Shown here: positions 19,622-30,092 of the stretch, one piece after another | How the letters are laid out: each line of letters opens with the position of its first letter | Position numbering within the stretch: the stretch's first letter is position 1 | NCBI GenBank assembly: GCA_033064195.1 | Contig: JARBJD010000015.1 | Coordinates: 468,391-532,390 of the forward strand | DNA length: 64,000 nt | Direction: 5' to 3' | Source: Blattamonas nauphoetae | Lineage: Eukaryota; Preaxostyla; Oxymonadida | Program-made: the position numbers and the translations under genes | The notes under the pieces: generated by a model | The model's database searches: none | What the model saw: the letters and a program-made list of their open reading frames with translations, nothing else | What the model was told of the DNA's origin: nothing

Positions 19622-19993
19622 CATAGTGGATGGCTGTGGATAGGCGGGAATGTGGAGTGCATCTCATTTCGATGAGATAAACGAGAAGTGTTTCTGAGAT
19701 GCTCCAAAAGTCGAGATTGGGAAAGATAATCTCGTCATAATGCTTCGTTCAGGAACAAAAGGAATTGTTTGGAGAGAGGACGGTTGACGATGTGGCAGTC
19801 AAAGACAGCCGCGTTGAGAACGACGAACCCAAAAGAGCAATCCATTTCTGGACGATTGGAGGCCATCCCAGAATTTGTTCGTCTGCAACAGCAATCAGCG
19901 CATTCCCAACATCCGAGGAGAGTACGCAGAAACGAGGGAGAGTCTTTCGAAAGAGGATGTTTCCACGCGCATTTGAGAACCTCACAACTCAGG
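19622..19993. repeat. conserved downstream block, copy C
   Basis: Block following copy C. The minus-strand frame stays open for 78 codons (19749-19985, FCVLSSDVGNALIAVAD) and the plus-strand frame from 19765 runs 87 codons. Confidence 0.65.
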
Positions 19994-21061
19994 TTAATTC
20001 ACATTCGATCCCAGCAATTTCGAGATGACGTGACACTTTTCAACAAGATTCCTCCCATAAGTTCCGCCCTTGTCATTCCTCATCTTCTGTTCGAGTGTGT
20101 CTTCGAAGCCTTCCGAAAACAGAGCTTCCATCATCCGTTTTGCAGATTGGGCCACTTCTGCACTTCCTCTCTTCCATTTAGACAGCGATTCATTGAAGGT
20201 AAAGAGAATGTTCTCGAGATGTTCACTACTTTCGACGAACGAGAGACAACTTGAGAATGCCATCACAATCGGAGATGCGAGAACAAATTCCAATGTTGGA
20301 AGATGAAATGGGCCGATGGAAAGGAGCTTTTCCAAGAGAAATAGGTGATAACGGAACAAGCTTCGAGTGAGGATGAGTTGATTTGAGATAAGAAAAGTCA
20401 CTAATTGAGACGATGGAAGAACGACCTTCTGAAAGAGCATTTCACATTGGGTGGATTCATCGACTGCTGCAGTGATGCCAAGGTTGCTGAGAGACCATGG
20501 ATGTGCGTGGGTGATGTTATTGATGATGATCAAGATGAGTTGGCCGATGATCGTTTCATCTCCAGAAATTGGCAGTGTGTGAGGTTGGACAGTCGCTAGC
20601 ACTTTGGGGAAAAGTTCTGATTTTATGAGATTCGTGAGAATTGCTGGTGATGACCGTGATGTGATTTGGTACAGGAACGACAACGTTGCAGCAACTACAG
20701 TCGAGCAGGGAGATGACAGCAGAGTCAGAATGCCCTCTAAAAATTCTGAGTGTGATTCTCCTGAAGAGGGAACGAGGTCGGTGACGAGTTTCGTCGTATA
20801 ATCGCAGTCGCCAAATCTCGGTTCGATGCTCTTCAAAAATTGGACAGCTCTGTCTTGAAGAGCATCGTCAAAAGGATATTCAGCTTTCACGAGGGCAACA
20901 AGTGAACAGTAGATGGTCGATTGATCCTCAAAAGATATATCTGTGTTCTGATCGAAATATATGAATGGTTCTTGCAATGGATCGATACTCGATCGTGATT
21001 CCGTCGAATCATTCAAACAAGTATCATTTGATTGGTTTATAGTATCTGATTCTTCTTCCAT
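19994..21061 (-). CDS. array family protein, copy C
   Basis: 355 aa starting MEEESDTINQ at the ATG 21061. It has a family-typical layout: SLVALVKAEYPFDDALQD near residue 50, ILTLLSSPCSTVVAATLSFL near 110, and PTLEFVLASPIVMAFSSCLS near 270. It ends KLLGSNVN, three residues shorter than A, with a TAA stop. The minus-strand leader contains caatgggatgatcc just before the start. Its central third (IIINNITHAHPWSLSNLG) is among the more diverged in the array. Function unknown. Confidence 0.8.
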   Translation of the reverse strand: MEEESDTINQSNDTCLNDSTESRSSIDPLQEPFIYFDQNTDISFEDQSTIYCSLVALVKAEYPFDDALQDRAVQFLKSIEPRFGDCDYTTKLVTDLVPSSGESHSEFLEGILTLLSSPCSTVVAATLSFLYQITSRSSPAILTNLIKSELFPKVLATVQPHTLPISGDETIIGQLILIIINNITHAHPWSLSNLGITAAVDESTQCEMLFQKVVLPSSQLVTFLISNQLILTRSLFRYHLFLLEKLLSIGPFHLPTLEFVLASPIVMAFSSCLSFVESSEHLENILFTFNESLSKWKRGSAEVAQSAKRMMEALFSEGFEDTLEQKMRNDKGGTYGRNLVEKCHVISKLLGSNVN

Positions 21062-21834
21062 TGAAACTGGACTGGGATCATCCCATTGTTATTGATGATT
21101 CTATGAAGAAGAAACGAGTTGCATAAGACACGGATCATTCTATGAAATGTTATCAATACGAAGAGACTAAACGATCCAATCATCAATGACAACAAATAAA
21201 TGCCTGTCTGGCAAGTTGGGCTTTTGTCGATTGTTTCTGAGTCGACGTCCACACATCCAGCCTGTTCTCCTTCCGACAGCAAGCAACAAAGCAGGTGAAG
21301 CCAGATCCTTCAAAATGTGTATGAGAGATACTTGTGAGTCTGAATGACTGAAGAAGAGAAGCGACAATTCGTGCCCATTTCGACAACTTCAGAATCGCAC
21401 GTGTGTTTGGAAACGGCATGTTGAAACAATGGGATGGGAGTTGTGATTCATTTGATGTCGATATCGTTCAGTTAAGTGAAAATGAGAATGCGAGATGTGA
21501 GATGCCTGAAAACTCGTCACCAAAACAGGGGAAGGGGATGAATAAATTAACAGTTGTCCACCAGACAATGACTGAACATCAACAAATGATGGGATGTGAA
21601 TGGCAAACTCGTGGTTTCGTCAGGTGGCGATGAACGACAATTCTTCGTCACGAAACAATCAGTTTGCACAACAAAGACACAAATCCTGTTTTGAACTGTT
21701 GGGGAGAAAATAATAGAAAAAGATGATGGAGAGATGAGACAAGAAAGGAGGAGGAGTGAAAGTAGATCGATTCACAGCGGTCGCTGATGGCACGAACACA
21801 AGAAGGACAAAAAAGAGAACACACCTCACACAGA
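21062..21834. other. inter-module region between copies C and D
   Basis: About 770 bp without a convincing gene. The first 120 bp are the leader of copy C; about 21650-21830 repeats the module-end DNA also seen at 13790-13940 and 19487-19620 (gatgagacaagaaagga, tgatggcacgaa). The middle, 21180-21640, has short frames only and nothing recognised. Confidence 0.5.
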
Positions 21835-22198
21835 TCGTGAATGGCTGTGGAATGGCGGGAATGTGGGGGACATCCCATTTCGACGAGATAAACGAGAAGT
21901 GTTTCAGATTCGGCCAGAAGTCGAGATTGGGAAAGATAATCTGGTCACAATGCATCGTTCAGGGACGCAAGGAATTGTTTGGAGAGAGGACGGTTGACAA
22001 TGTGACAGTCAAAGACAGCCGCGTTGACAACGACCAACCCAAAAGAGCAAACCATTTCTGGACGATTGGAGACGATCACAGAACCTGTTCATCTGCACCA
22101 GCAACCAGAGCATTCCCAACATCCGAGTAGAGTCCGCAGAAATGAGTTGGAATCATTCCAGCGAGGTAGTTTCGATGTGTCATTTGAGATGGAATCGT
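21835..22198. repeat. conserved downstream block, copy D
   Basis: Block following copy D. The plus-strand frame (21756-22130) is open, here ending at FPTSE, while the minus-strand frame open in A, B, C, E, F and G is interrupted by a TGA in this copy. Confidence 0.65.
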
Positions 22199-23281
22199 TC
22201 ACAGCCTTTTCACATTCGACCCCAGCAATTTTGAGATGGAGTAACAACATTTATCGACAGAGACGGGAAATGATCCGCTCTTTTCGTTCTTCATCATCTG
22301 TTCGATTGTGTCTTCGAAGCCTTCCGAAAACAGAGCTTCAATCATCCGTGTTGCGGATTGGGCAACTTCTGCACTTCCTCTCATCCAAAAGGAGAGTGAT
22401 TGGTTGAAGTTGCCGAGAGCGGTCAAAAGACAATAAGTTTTCTCGACGAACGAGAGACAACTCGAGAATGCCATCACAATCGGAGATGCGAGAACATATT
22501 CCAATGTTGGACGATGAAATGGGCATATGCGAATGAGCATACGCAAAAGAGTGAAGAATGAGTCAAGCAAGTCTTCGTTGAGGATATATCGATTTGAGAT
22601 CAGAAATGTCACAAACTGTGACGATGATATCACGACCTTCTGAAAGATCATTTCACGATGGTTGAATGTGTCGATGGCAGCAGTGATGCCAAGGTATTGG
22701 AAACATGATGGATCTGCAAGGTTGAGGCATTTGACGACGATTCCGATGAGAATGTTGATGATCTTTTCATTCCCTGAAATTGGTAGCGTGTGAGGTTGAA
22801 CAGTCGTCAACACATTGGAAATGAGATCGGATTCCATGAGATCAGATTGAACTGGAGGCGATGAATAGAACGTTGTATCTTTCAGAAACGACAACGCTGC
22901 TGCGGTCACAGCCGAGTAGGGAGATGAGATCAGAGTGACAATGCTCGCAATAAAGTCAGGAGGCGAGCCGACTGAATCCGGATCGTGATCGTACACGATT
23001 TTATCCGTAAAGTACTGAATCTCTTCAAGATCGCCGTGTGGCTGGAGGTTCTTCAAAAAGTGGGCAGCTCTGTCCTGAAGATATCTGTCTAATGGGTGCC
23101 TAGCTTTCACGAGCGTAATAAGTGAACAGTAAATCGTCGATTTGTCCTCAAACGATAAGTTTGATTTCAAATCGAAATTCAGGAAAGACTCTTGCGATAG
23201 ATCGAAGAATGGAGGTGATTCCTGGGAATCATTCGAGAAAGCATCAGTGGATGTGTTAAATGGATTAGTTTCTTCTTCCAT
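22199..23281 (-). CDS. array family protein, copy D
   Basis: About 360 aa from the MEEET start at 23281; a longer in-frame reading to 23380 mirrors copy A's upstream region and is probably leader. A and D share this leader and the N-terminal STDAFSN segment, so they form one pair. The N-terminal half carries an insertion-like difference (EEIQYFTDKIVYDHDPDS) relative to other copies. It ends KLLGSNVKRL with a TGA stop. Function unknown. Confidence 0.8.
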   Translation of the reverse strand: MEEETNPFNTSTDAFSNDSQESPPFFDLSQESFLNFDLKSNLSFEDKSTIYCSLITLVKARHPLDRYLQDRAAHFLKNLQPHGDLEEIQYFTDKIVYDHDPDSVGSPPDFIASIVTLISSPYSAVTAAALSFLKDTTFYSSPPVQSDLMESDLISNVLTTVQPHTLPISGNEKIINILIGIVVKCLNLADPSCFQYLGITAAIDTFNHREMIFQKVVISSSQFVTFLISNRYILNEDLLDSFFTLLRMLIRICPFHRPTLEYVLASPIVMAFSSCLSFVEKTYCLLTALGNFNQSLSFWMRGSAEVAQSATRMIEALFSEGFEDTIEQMMKNEKSGSFPVSVDKCCYSISKLLGSNVKRL

Positions 23282-23473
23282 TGAAAATAGAAATATGATC
23301 AAGCCATTGTTCAAATTGGAGAAAAGTGAGTTTCTATCGGAGTGATGGATAGACGATAATACGTGACAATTCACGTTCAAGGCGGAGAGAAATCAAGAGG
23401 CAGAAGGTAAGGAAGTGTTTAGTCATTCCATGCAAGTTCGGAAGTGATGGATGTTCAAGAAAAGAGCAAAAAT

Positions 23474-24030
23474 GAAATTCAAGACATGAAGTGGGACTAA
23501 AGAGTATCATTCATCAGTCTTCGCGAATGTCTGCTCTTTGTTCTGCGTCTCCAGAAGCTCAACATGGAACTCAATTCGCGCCTACACCGATTCCATCTCC
23601 TCCCGAACATTCAGCTCCTCCTGCCGCTCCTCTCGCAGCTTCTTCACCTCGTCCTCCAGTGTCGCCACGTGTGTCAGCAGATAATCAACAACTGGCGTGT
23701 TTGGGATGTGCTCAGCCAGAAGATCGGGGAAGGACGATGGAGAGATGGTGGAGAGGGAGAGTGAGGAAGAGAGGAAGGCAGACTGGGTGGCGTGTTGGGT
23801 GGGGGCGGAGGGAGCACAGAGTGGCGCGGGTCGGGCGGGATGGCCTGAGACTGCACAGAAAGAAGACACATCATGAAGAAACAAACACAAAAACAGGAAA
23901 CACAATCAAACAACAACTACAACCCAACAAGAAACAGAACCACACATCGACAAGTGCCACTGGCGGAACCGCACCCATTCGGATTGTGCGCGGCCTCTCC
24001 TTCCGAAATCGGTCCAGCATCGTTCTATCT
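23474..24030 (-). pseudogene. second partial copy of the RhoGAP gene's 3' end
   Basis: It matches 15588-16153, including the coiled-coil end (LEDEVKKLREERQEEL at 23582-23905), the Pro-rich stretch and the preceding intron-like segment ending ctgtgcag (minus strand). It lacks about 35 bp of the Ser/Pro-rich stretch present in the first copy. Similarity stops near 24030 and no RhoGAP domain follows, so only the 3' end was copied. Confidence 0.65.
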
Positions 24031-24490
24031 TGGAAATGTCTTCAATCAGTTCCGCTTTCCTCGTTTTCGTTGAAAACACGAGAAGTGAGAAGAGATGAGT
24101 GTCTTTGGCACTGTTCTCGCCCGATCGTTGAGCCATCCAAAAGCGAGATCGGAACAGCGCTTCGTGGTTTTCTCTGATCCTTCTTTTCCCGTCGTTGACA
24201 AATCAACTTGGACGATTTGCATATTCGAAATCAGAGCTGTTTCTTTGGACCTATTGACTCTCCTTTTCGCTTCGTGGCTTGAGTTTGCTGTTGAACGGCA
24301 GGAACCAGTTGCACAACAAGTTGGTCCATCTCCAATGATGAACCATGCAGAGAAAATATTGTGGTAGCCAACGGAATGATCAGGAGTTGCTTGGATTCGT
24401 CTATCTCGTACGGCCGATTTTGAATCGGTTCCAGGAACGAGAATAATGACAGTGAGGATGGTTAATGAGTGTGATGATCATGGAACCAAT
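24031..24490. other. unassigned stretch
   Basis: About 460 bp. A plus-strand frame of 90 codons (24095-24367) has no recognisable similarity and no counterpart in the other modules. I see no gene, repeat or RNA here. Confidence 0.4.
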
Positions 24491-24835
24491 TGTGGATGGT
24501 TGAGGAGGGCGTGAATGAGGGACACATCCAATTTCGACGAGATAAACGAGAGGGGGTTCAGAGATGGTTCAGAAGTCGAGATTGGGAAAGATAATCTGGT
24601 CGGAATGCATCGTTCAGGGACACCAGGAATTGTTTGGAGAGAGGACGGTTGACAATGTGACAGTCAAAGACAGCCGCGTTGAGAACGACCAACCCAAATT
24701 AGCAAACCATTTCTGGACGATTGGAGGTGATCCCAGAATCTGTTGGTCCGCACCTGCAAACAGGGCATTCCCAACATCCGAGGAGAGTCCGCAGAAATGA
24801 ATGTGGCGTCATTCGAGTGAGGTAGATTCGATGCG
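24491..24835. repeat. conserved downstream block, copy E
   Basis: Block following copy E; it keeps frames on both strands (plus 24564-24800, ending SEESPQK; minus FAGADQQILG). Confidence 0.65.
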
Positions 24836-25927
24836 TCATTTGAAATGCAACCATTCAGGGATTTTCTCATTCGATCCCAGCAATTGTGTGACGGATTGAC
24901 ACACGTCAACAACACTAAAACCATCATCTCCGTCCTCGTCGCTCATCGTCATCTGTTCGAGTGTGTTTTCGAACCCTTCCGAAAACAGTGCTTGTATCAT
25001 CCGTTTTGCAGATTGGACCATTTCTGGATCTTCCTTCTTCCATTTTCTCAGCAAGGGTTTGGTGTTGGTGAGAAGATACCAGAGAGTTTGATCATCTTCG
25101 ATGAACAAGAGACAAATTGAGAATGCCATCGCAATCGGAGATGCGAGAACAAACTCCAATGTTGGACAATGAAATGGACTTATTTCAAGGAGTTTGTCCA
25201 ATAGAATCATGAAAGTGACGAGCAGGTCTTCATTGAGGATGTACAGATTTTTGATCAGAAATGTCACAAAGTCAGACGATGGAAGCACGACATTCTGAAA
25301 GATCATTTCACGACGGTTGGCTTTCTCAACGGCAGCAGTGACGCCAAGGTTCCTGATGAAATGTGGGGTTGCGAGTTCGAGGCAATAAAAGATGATCCAG
25401 CTGAGATTGTCGAATATTGTTTCATTTCCTGCAATCGGCAGTGTGTGAGGTTGAACAGTTGCTAACACGTTGCTGATGAGATCTGACGCCACGAGACAAC
25501 ATCGAATTTTAGTTGATGAATAGAACAATGTGAGGTAGAGGAACGACAACGCTGCAACGACAAATGTCGAGTGTGGAGATGAGAGTAGTGTCAAAATGCT
25601 CTCAACAAAACTAGAATGCGATCCGTCGGAAGAGGGAACGAGTTCAGTCACGAGTTTGTCTACTTCCTCCTTGTTGCGCGAGACCTTTTCGATGTTCTTC
25701 AGAAAGCTGACAGCTCTGTCTTGAAGAGATTCGTGAAAAGGATATTCAGCTTTCACAAGTGCTACAAGTGAACTGTAAATCACTGATTTAACCTCAAATG
25801 ACAATTCTGTGTACTCATCGAAAGACAGGAAAGGTTCTTCGTTAACCACGATAATTGAAGGTGATTTCTGAGAGTCAGTCGATAAGGTATCGTTGGAAGC
25901 TTTTAAAGAAACGGTTTCTTCTTCCAT
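24836..25927 (-). CDS. array family protein, copy E
   Basis: 363 aa. Here the MEEET start is forced: the frame upstream of 25927 meets a stop before any other ATG, which supports the same start in A, C and D. It has the family blocks SLVALVKAEYPFHESLQD, ILTLLSSPHSTFVVAALSFL and PTLEFVLASPIAMAFSICLL. The C-terminus differs: QLLGSNEKIPEWLHFK, with five extra residues before TGA. It is segmentally paired with copy B. Function unknown. Confidence 0.82.
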   Translation of the reverse strand: MEEETVSLKASNDTLSTDSQKSPSIIVVNEEPFLSFDEYTELSFEVKSVIYSSLVALVKAEYPFHESLQDRAVSFLKNIEKVSRNKEEVDKLVTELVPSSDGSHSSFVESILTLLSSPHSTFVVAALSFLYLTLFYSSTKIRCCLVASDLISNVLATVQPHTLPIAGNETIFDNLSWIIFYCLELATPHFIRNLGVTAAVEKANRREMIFQNVVLPSSDFVTFLIKNLYILNEDLLVTFMILLDKLLEISPFHCPTLEFVLASPIAMAFSICLLFIEDDQTLWYLLTNTKPLLRKWKKEDPEMVQSAKRMIQALFSEGFENTLEQMTMSDEDGDDGFSVVDVCQSVTQLLGSNEKIPEWLHFK

Positions 25928-26090
25928 TGAAATCAGAGGAGGATCATCCCATCGTTCCTCATTGATAGATAATCATCAAATTCTTGAACAACAAACGAAT
26001 TCTCCAAATAAAGAAAAAGAAGATTAAGAGAAGAATGATATGAATCAATATTGGCAACGAATCTGTTCCTGTCTGGCATGTTGCACTTTC

Positions 26091-26607
26091 GTCGAGGTCA
26101 GACTTGTGAAAAGTCCAATTCTGGGGGTTGATCGAATTGGCCAATTGGATTTCCAATTGACTTCAATTGGTCAATTCGATCAAAAACTGTTACAAGTCCT
26201 CCAATTCACTGTTTGTTATGTGATTTTTTGTGAAAATTTGTTTCAAGAGAAATAAGTTTGTAGATACTGAGATGAGATGGTCAAAAAGATGATATAAGGG
26301 TCGATCAGACCACACGTGTTCGCTTGATCCTTGGTTGGGGACACAGTTTAGATTCCAAACAACCCAATCCGACTACATCCTCTGAGATGGAGACATAATT
26401 TGGCTGAGAATCTTCATTTTTATCAATTTTTCATTTTGATCGCCCCCATTTTTCATCTTGATGTCATAATTTTCTCAATCGTCAAAAAAGAGTGGTGAAA
26501 TGGCTTAAAAGAGAGTAGAAATTACAAAAAAAATCGTTTTGAAGTGGAAATGATCGGACTAGAGTTACCAGTCGTCCGATTGGACATTTCACAAGTCTGG
26601 TCGAGGT
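26091..26607. mobile_element. 501-bp hAT-like MITE with 8-bp target-site duplication
   Basis: Element 26099-26599 is flanked by the direct repeat GTCGAGGT (26091-26098 and 26600-26607). Its ends are inverted repeats of about 21 bp, CAGACTTGTGAAA at the left and the same on the opposite strand at the right, with one mismatch at the fourteenth base. The duplicated region at 19016-19023 has a single GTCGAGGT and continues straight on, an empty site. An 8-bp duplication and a CAG start fit the hAT superfamily. Inside, 26130-26147 and 26164-26181 form a hairpin. No coding capacity: a non-autonomous element inserted after the B/E duplication. Confidence 0.88.
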
Positions 26608-27207
26608 TCTTTCATTCTATGTCCGCATACAAAGAATAGTCACTTTTCAAACCCACTATCAACACAGGCGAAGCCAATACTTTCGAATGGTTGGAGGTGG
26701 AGAGTCGAGAGGGTGATGAATGGAAGAAAGTAGGCGACGACTCTCGTTCATGGTGAAGAAACAACAAGCGCATCATTGTTCCGAAAATGGCATGTTGACA
26801 CAATGGGATGCGAGTGGGGCTTTGTTCAATGCCGATACCGTCCAGTTCAGTGAAAAAGAGGTCGAGTTCAGAAAAGCATGAAATTGAGTCAGTTGGACAG
26901 AATGAGGGCAGGCCAATCCAACCGTGTTCCATCGGAGAATGGCTGAACATCAGAAAATGACAACAGTTCAACTCCAAACTCATCTGGTTGTGTTGGAAGC
27001 GACGAACGACCAAAACGCCAACATGAACGAATGTGAGGATATGCCGACAAGGTCCAAAGCACGCTGTTTGCTGGGATGGGAGAAGGGGAGAAAAGGAGGA
27101 AGAAGAGATGAGACAAGAAAGGAGTGATGAAAAATGAACAGAACACTGAACCAGCTGAGAGTATCAACAGAAAAAGAGTAAAACATCAAAACACACCTCA
27201 AACAAAT
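26608..27207. repeat. segmental duplicate of 19024-19621
   Basis: This continues the B/E-type duplication past the MITE. A 133-codon minus-strand frame (26612-27013, ending SDYSLYADIE) is uninterrupted here but shifted in the 19-kb copy. Codon-like conservation is therefore poor and I do not call a gene. A pyrimidine tract ending tcccatcccag-like on the minus strand precedes it. Confidence 0.5.
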
Positions 27208-27565
27208 CAGAGATGGCTGAGGGACGGTGGGAGTGCAGGGGTGCATCCCATTTCGACGAGAAAAACGAGAGGTGTTTCGGGGATGGTTCAAAAGTTGAGA
27301 TGGGGAAAGATAATCTGATCACAATGCATCGTTCAGGAACGCAAGGAAGTGTTTGGAGAGAGGACGGTTGACGATGTGACAGTTAAAGACAGTCGCGGTG
27401 AGAACGACGAACCCAAAAGAGCAAACCATTTCTGGACGATTGGAGGTGATCCCAGAATCTGTTTATCTGCACCAGCAATCAACACATTCCCAAAATCCGA
27501 GGAGAGTCCGCAGAAATGAGTTGGAGTCATTCGAGAGAGACGGCTTCGACGCGTCATTTGAGATC
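27208..27565. repeat. conserved downstream block, copy F
   Basis: Block following copy F. The minus-strand frame (27333-27572) is open; the plus-strand frame is cut by a TGA early in the block, then open to SEESPQK. Confidence 0.65.
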
Positions 27566-28636
27566 TCACCATTTAGGGATTTCCACATGTAATCCCAACA
27601 ATTTTGAGATTGACCGACAATTTTTAACGACATTGAAACCATAATATCCACCCTTGTTGTTCATCAGCATCTGTTCGAGTGTGTCTTCGATGTCTTCCGA
27701 AAATAGAGCTTGCATCATCCGTTTCCCAGATTGTGCCACTTCTGGACCTTCTTCAGTCCATTTCCTGAGCGAATAGTTGATGCTGCTGAGACTCGTCTCT
27801 GTATAGTATCCTTTTTCGTCGAACGAGAGACAACTTGAGAATGCCATCGCAATCGGAGATGTGAGAACAAATTCCAATGTTGGACGATGATACGGGCAGA
27901 TTCGAAGATGTGTTACCAATAGCCCCACGAAAGAGATAAACAAGTCTTCATTGAGGATATGTCGATGTGTGATCAGGAATGATATAAATTGAGACGATGG
28001 GAGCACGACCTTCTGAAAGATCATTTCACGATGGTCGGATTGGTTAACGGCAGTCTTGATGCCAAGGTTCCTGTTGTAATGTGGATATGCGAGTTCGAGG
28101 CAATAAATAATGATTGTGATCAGTTTGTCGAATATCTCGTCATTTCCACAAATTGGCAGTGTGTGAGGTTGAACACTCGCTAACACTTTGCTGACGAGAT
28201 CAGACTCCACGAGATGACATCGAATTGTTAGTGATGATCCCGCTGTCGTTTTGTAGACGAACATCATTGTTGCCCCAACCACAGCCGAGTGGGGAGATGA
28301 CAGCAAAATGACGATGCTGTCGATAAAGCCGGAAGGTGATCCGTCTGAAGAGGGAACGAGGTCTGTCATGAGTTTCGCAGCATAATCTGATGTATCCCTC
28401 GATGTCGGTTCAAGTCTCTTCAGAAATCGGGCAGTTTTGTCTTGAAGAGCATTGTCAAAAGGATATTCAGCTTTCACGAGGGCAACAAGCGAACAGTAAA
28501 CCGTAGATTTCTTATCAAATGACAAATCTGAATTGGGATTGACTTTGAGGAATGGTGCATGTTTCGAAACGAACAGTCGATCGGAATCGAAAGCATGGGA
28601 TTGAGAAGTTGGATCTGCTTGAGATTGAAGCAACAT
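27566..28636 (-). CDS. array family protein, copy F
   Basis: 356 aa from ATG 28636. The N-terminus differs from the MEEE copies: MLLQSQADPTSQSHAFDSDR then LFVSKHAPFL, which can be aligned with the linker SDRMIVKQRDPFL just before the same domain in the PABP-like gene. This copy therefore links the array to the fusion. Core blocks SLVALVKAEYPFDNALQD and PTLEFVLTSPIAMAFSSCLS are present. C-terminus LLGLHVEIPKW, TGA stop. Leader motif caatgggatgatcc on the minus strand. Function unknown. Confidence 0.82.
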   Translation of the reverse strand: MLLQSQADPTSQSHAFDSDRLFVSKHAPFLKVNPNSDLSFDKKSTVYCSLVALVKAEYPFDNALQDKTARFLKRLEPTSRDTSDYAAKLMTDLVPSSDGSPSGFIDSIVILLSSPHSAVVGATMMFVYKTTAGSSLTIRCHLVESDLVSKVLASVQPHTLPICGNDEIFDKLITIIIYCLELAYPHYNRNLGIKTAVNQSDHREMIFQKVVLPSSQFISFLITHRHILNEDLFISFVGLLVTHLRICPYHRPTLEFVLTSPIAMAFSSCLSFDEKGYYTETSLSSINYSLRKWTEEGPEVAQSGKRMMQALFSEDIEDTLEQMLMNNKGGYYGFNVVKNCRSISKLLGLHVEIPKW

Positions 28637-28859
28637 GTGGTGTTCAATTGAATAATGAGAGGAGGATCATCCCATTGAATACAGAAACATCACCTGAAAC
28701 GAGAATCGAGTTGCGAAATTGTCTCATTTATTACATAGAATAAAGATTTGAATGAACAAAGAGTGACACAAGTGCCCATAACATAAGATGGTAAAAGAAG
28801 AATCGGATCGACGTAAAATCAAGCTACCAGGCATCAAAATGGGAGGCCGACAGAACATA

Positions 28860-29783
28860 TCACGACTCTCCAACATTAAGTGTCGGTTGGGCATCTCTTC
28901 CCCCACACAGGACCACAAGAAGGTTCGCCACCATTTGCGCCTTTCGATCGGGTGTAAACACAATCTTGCCCTCATCTTCGATCTGCGCCAGTGCCATGTG
29001 CACCATTCCAACTGCCCCCTCCACAATCTTCTGTCTTGCAGCAACTACGGCGACAGCCTGTTGACGTTGGAGCATCGCTGCTGCTATTTCGTGTGCGTAG
29101 CTCAGCTGGCTGATCCGCGCCTCCAAAACTTCAATCCCCGCGATCTCCACTCTTTCCTGGATTTCTTTCTGGAGCTGCATCGAGATTTGAGTGTTGCTGC
29201 CTCGAAGCGACATTTCTTCTCCTTCTTCGCTAACATCGTACGGATATTGTCGCGCGACATTTCTAATCGCGGAGTCAGATACAGTGGATAGATAGTACGC
29301 GGAATCGCTGACAGAGAAAGCGGCTTTCGCAGTGTTGACGATTCGATAAACAACGATCACTCCAATTTCGATTGGGTTCCCCAATACGTCATTCACCTTG
29401 AGCTTGTTGTTTTCGAGAGTGGTTGCTTTCAGACTGAATGATCGATGGGTCGAGGTGAACGGGTTGACCCAGAAATATCCGGCTTTGATCAGTGTTCCGT
29501 AATACTTCCCGCATAACAAATACACCCGGCCGTTGTTTGGATGATTGGTCACAAACCCGAATATCAGAAAGAAGGCCACAATGAGGCACGCTATTCCGAT
29601 GAAAACTCCGAACCACCAGTAGATGGCGAAAATGACGATCATTGCGATTCCTACAAGTATAAGGAGCCACATTACAAGACACATGACGCCTCCATTGATA
29701 GGGTTGATAAAGTGTTCAGTAATGTCTTGCGCAATCGATGGGTAAGCTGGTGGGAGATCGTGTTGGATGGTCATCGGTTGCAT
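28860..29783 (-). CDS. SPFH/band-7 (stomatin-prohibitin type) membrane protein
   Basis: 307 aa. Residues 30-80 hold two close hydrophobic segments (MWLLILVGIAMIVIFAIYWW and FIGIACLIVAFFLIFGFV), then a band-7 domain: NGRVYLLCGKYYGTLIKAGY, TLENNKLKVNDVLGNPIEIG and VVYRIVNTAKAAFSV. A helical region rich in Ala, Glu and Gln (LQKEIQERVEIAGIEVLEARI, LQRQQAVAVVAARQKIVEGA) follows, as usual in SPFH proteins. Such proteins form membrane microdomain scaffolds. The frame stays open about 35 codons upstream of the ATG (a Gln/Pro/Thr-rich stretch) until a TAA, so a short first exon upstream of 29860 is likely. Confidence 0.88.
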   Translation of the reverse strand: MQPMTIQHDLPPAYPSIAQDITEHFINPINGGVMCLVMWLLILVGIAMIVIFAIYWWFGVFIGIACLIVAFFLIFGFVTNHPNNGRVYLLCGKYYGTLIKAGYFWVNPFTSTHRSFSLKATTLENNKLKVNDVLGNPIEIGVIVVYRIVNTAKAAFSVSDSAYYLSTVSDSAIRNVARQYPYDVSEEGEEMSLRGSNTQISMQLQKEIQERVEIAGIEVLEARISQLSYAHEIAAAMLQRQQAVAVVAARQKIVEGAVGMVHMALAQIEDEGKIVFTPDRKAQMVANLLVVLCGGRDAQPTLNVGES

Positions 29784-30092
29784 CTCTGGCTGGTTCGCTG
29801 TTTCGGTGGGTTGTTTGGTGTCAGGGTTAGTATAGGCAGTTGAGGGCTGTTGTTCGGCGGTGCTAGCATCATGTGGAGGTTGATATATTATAGGGGTTTA
29901 CGAAATATGGGGTTCTGATCAACCAGGAGAAATTGTTGAGTTGTTCCATGCCTGTCATCTTTGTCGATGTGTTGAGTTTGTGCTGTGATGATGATGAGAG
30001 CTTTTAAACAGAAGTAACCCACTGATTTCGGAGATTTGATTTTTCCGATACGCAGCCCATAACACTATTTATTGTATACTCAGTTCTCTGTC

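Noticed and set aside
26608-27013. 133-codon minus-strand frame as a gene
   Set aside because: The duplicated region at 19 kb carries frame shifts relative to it, so coding is not supported.
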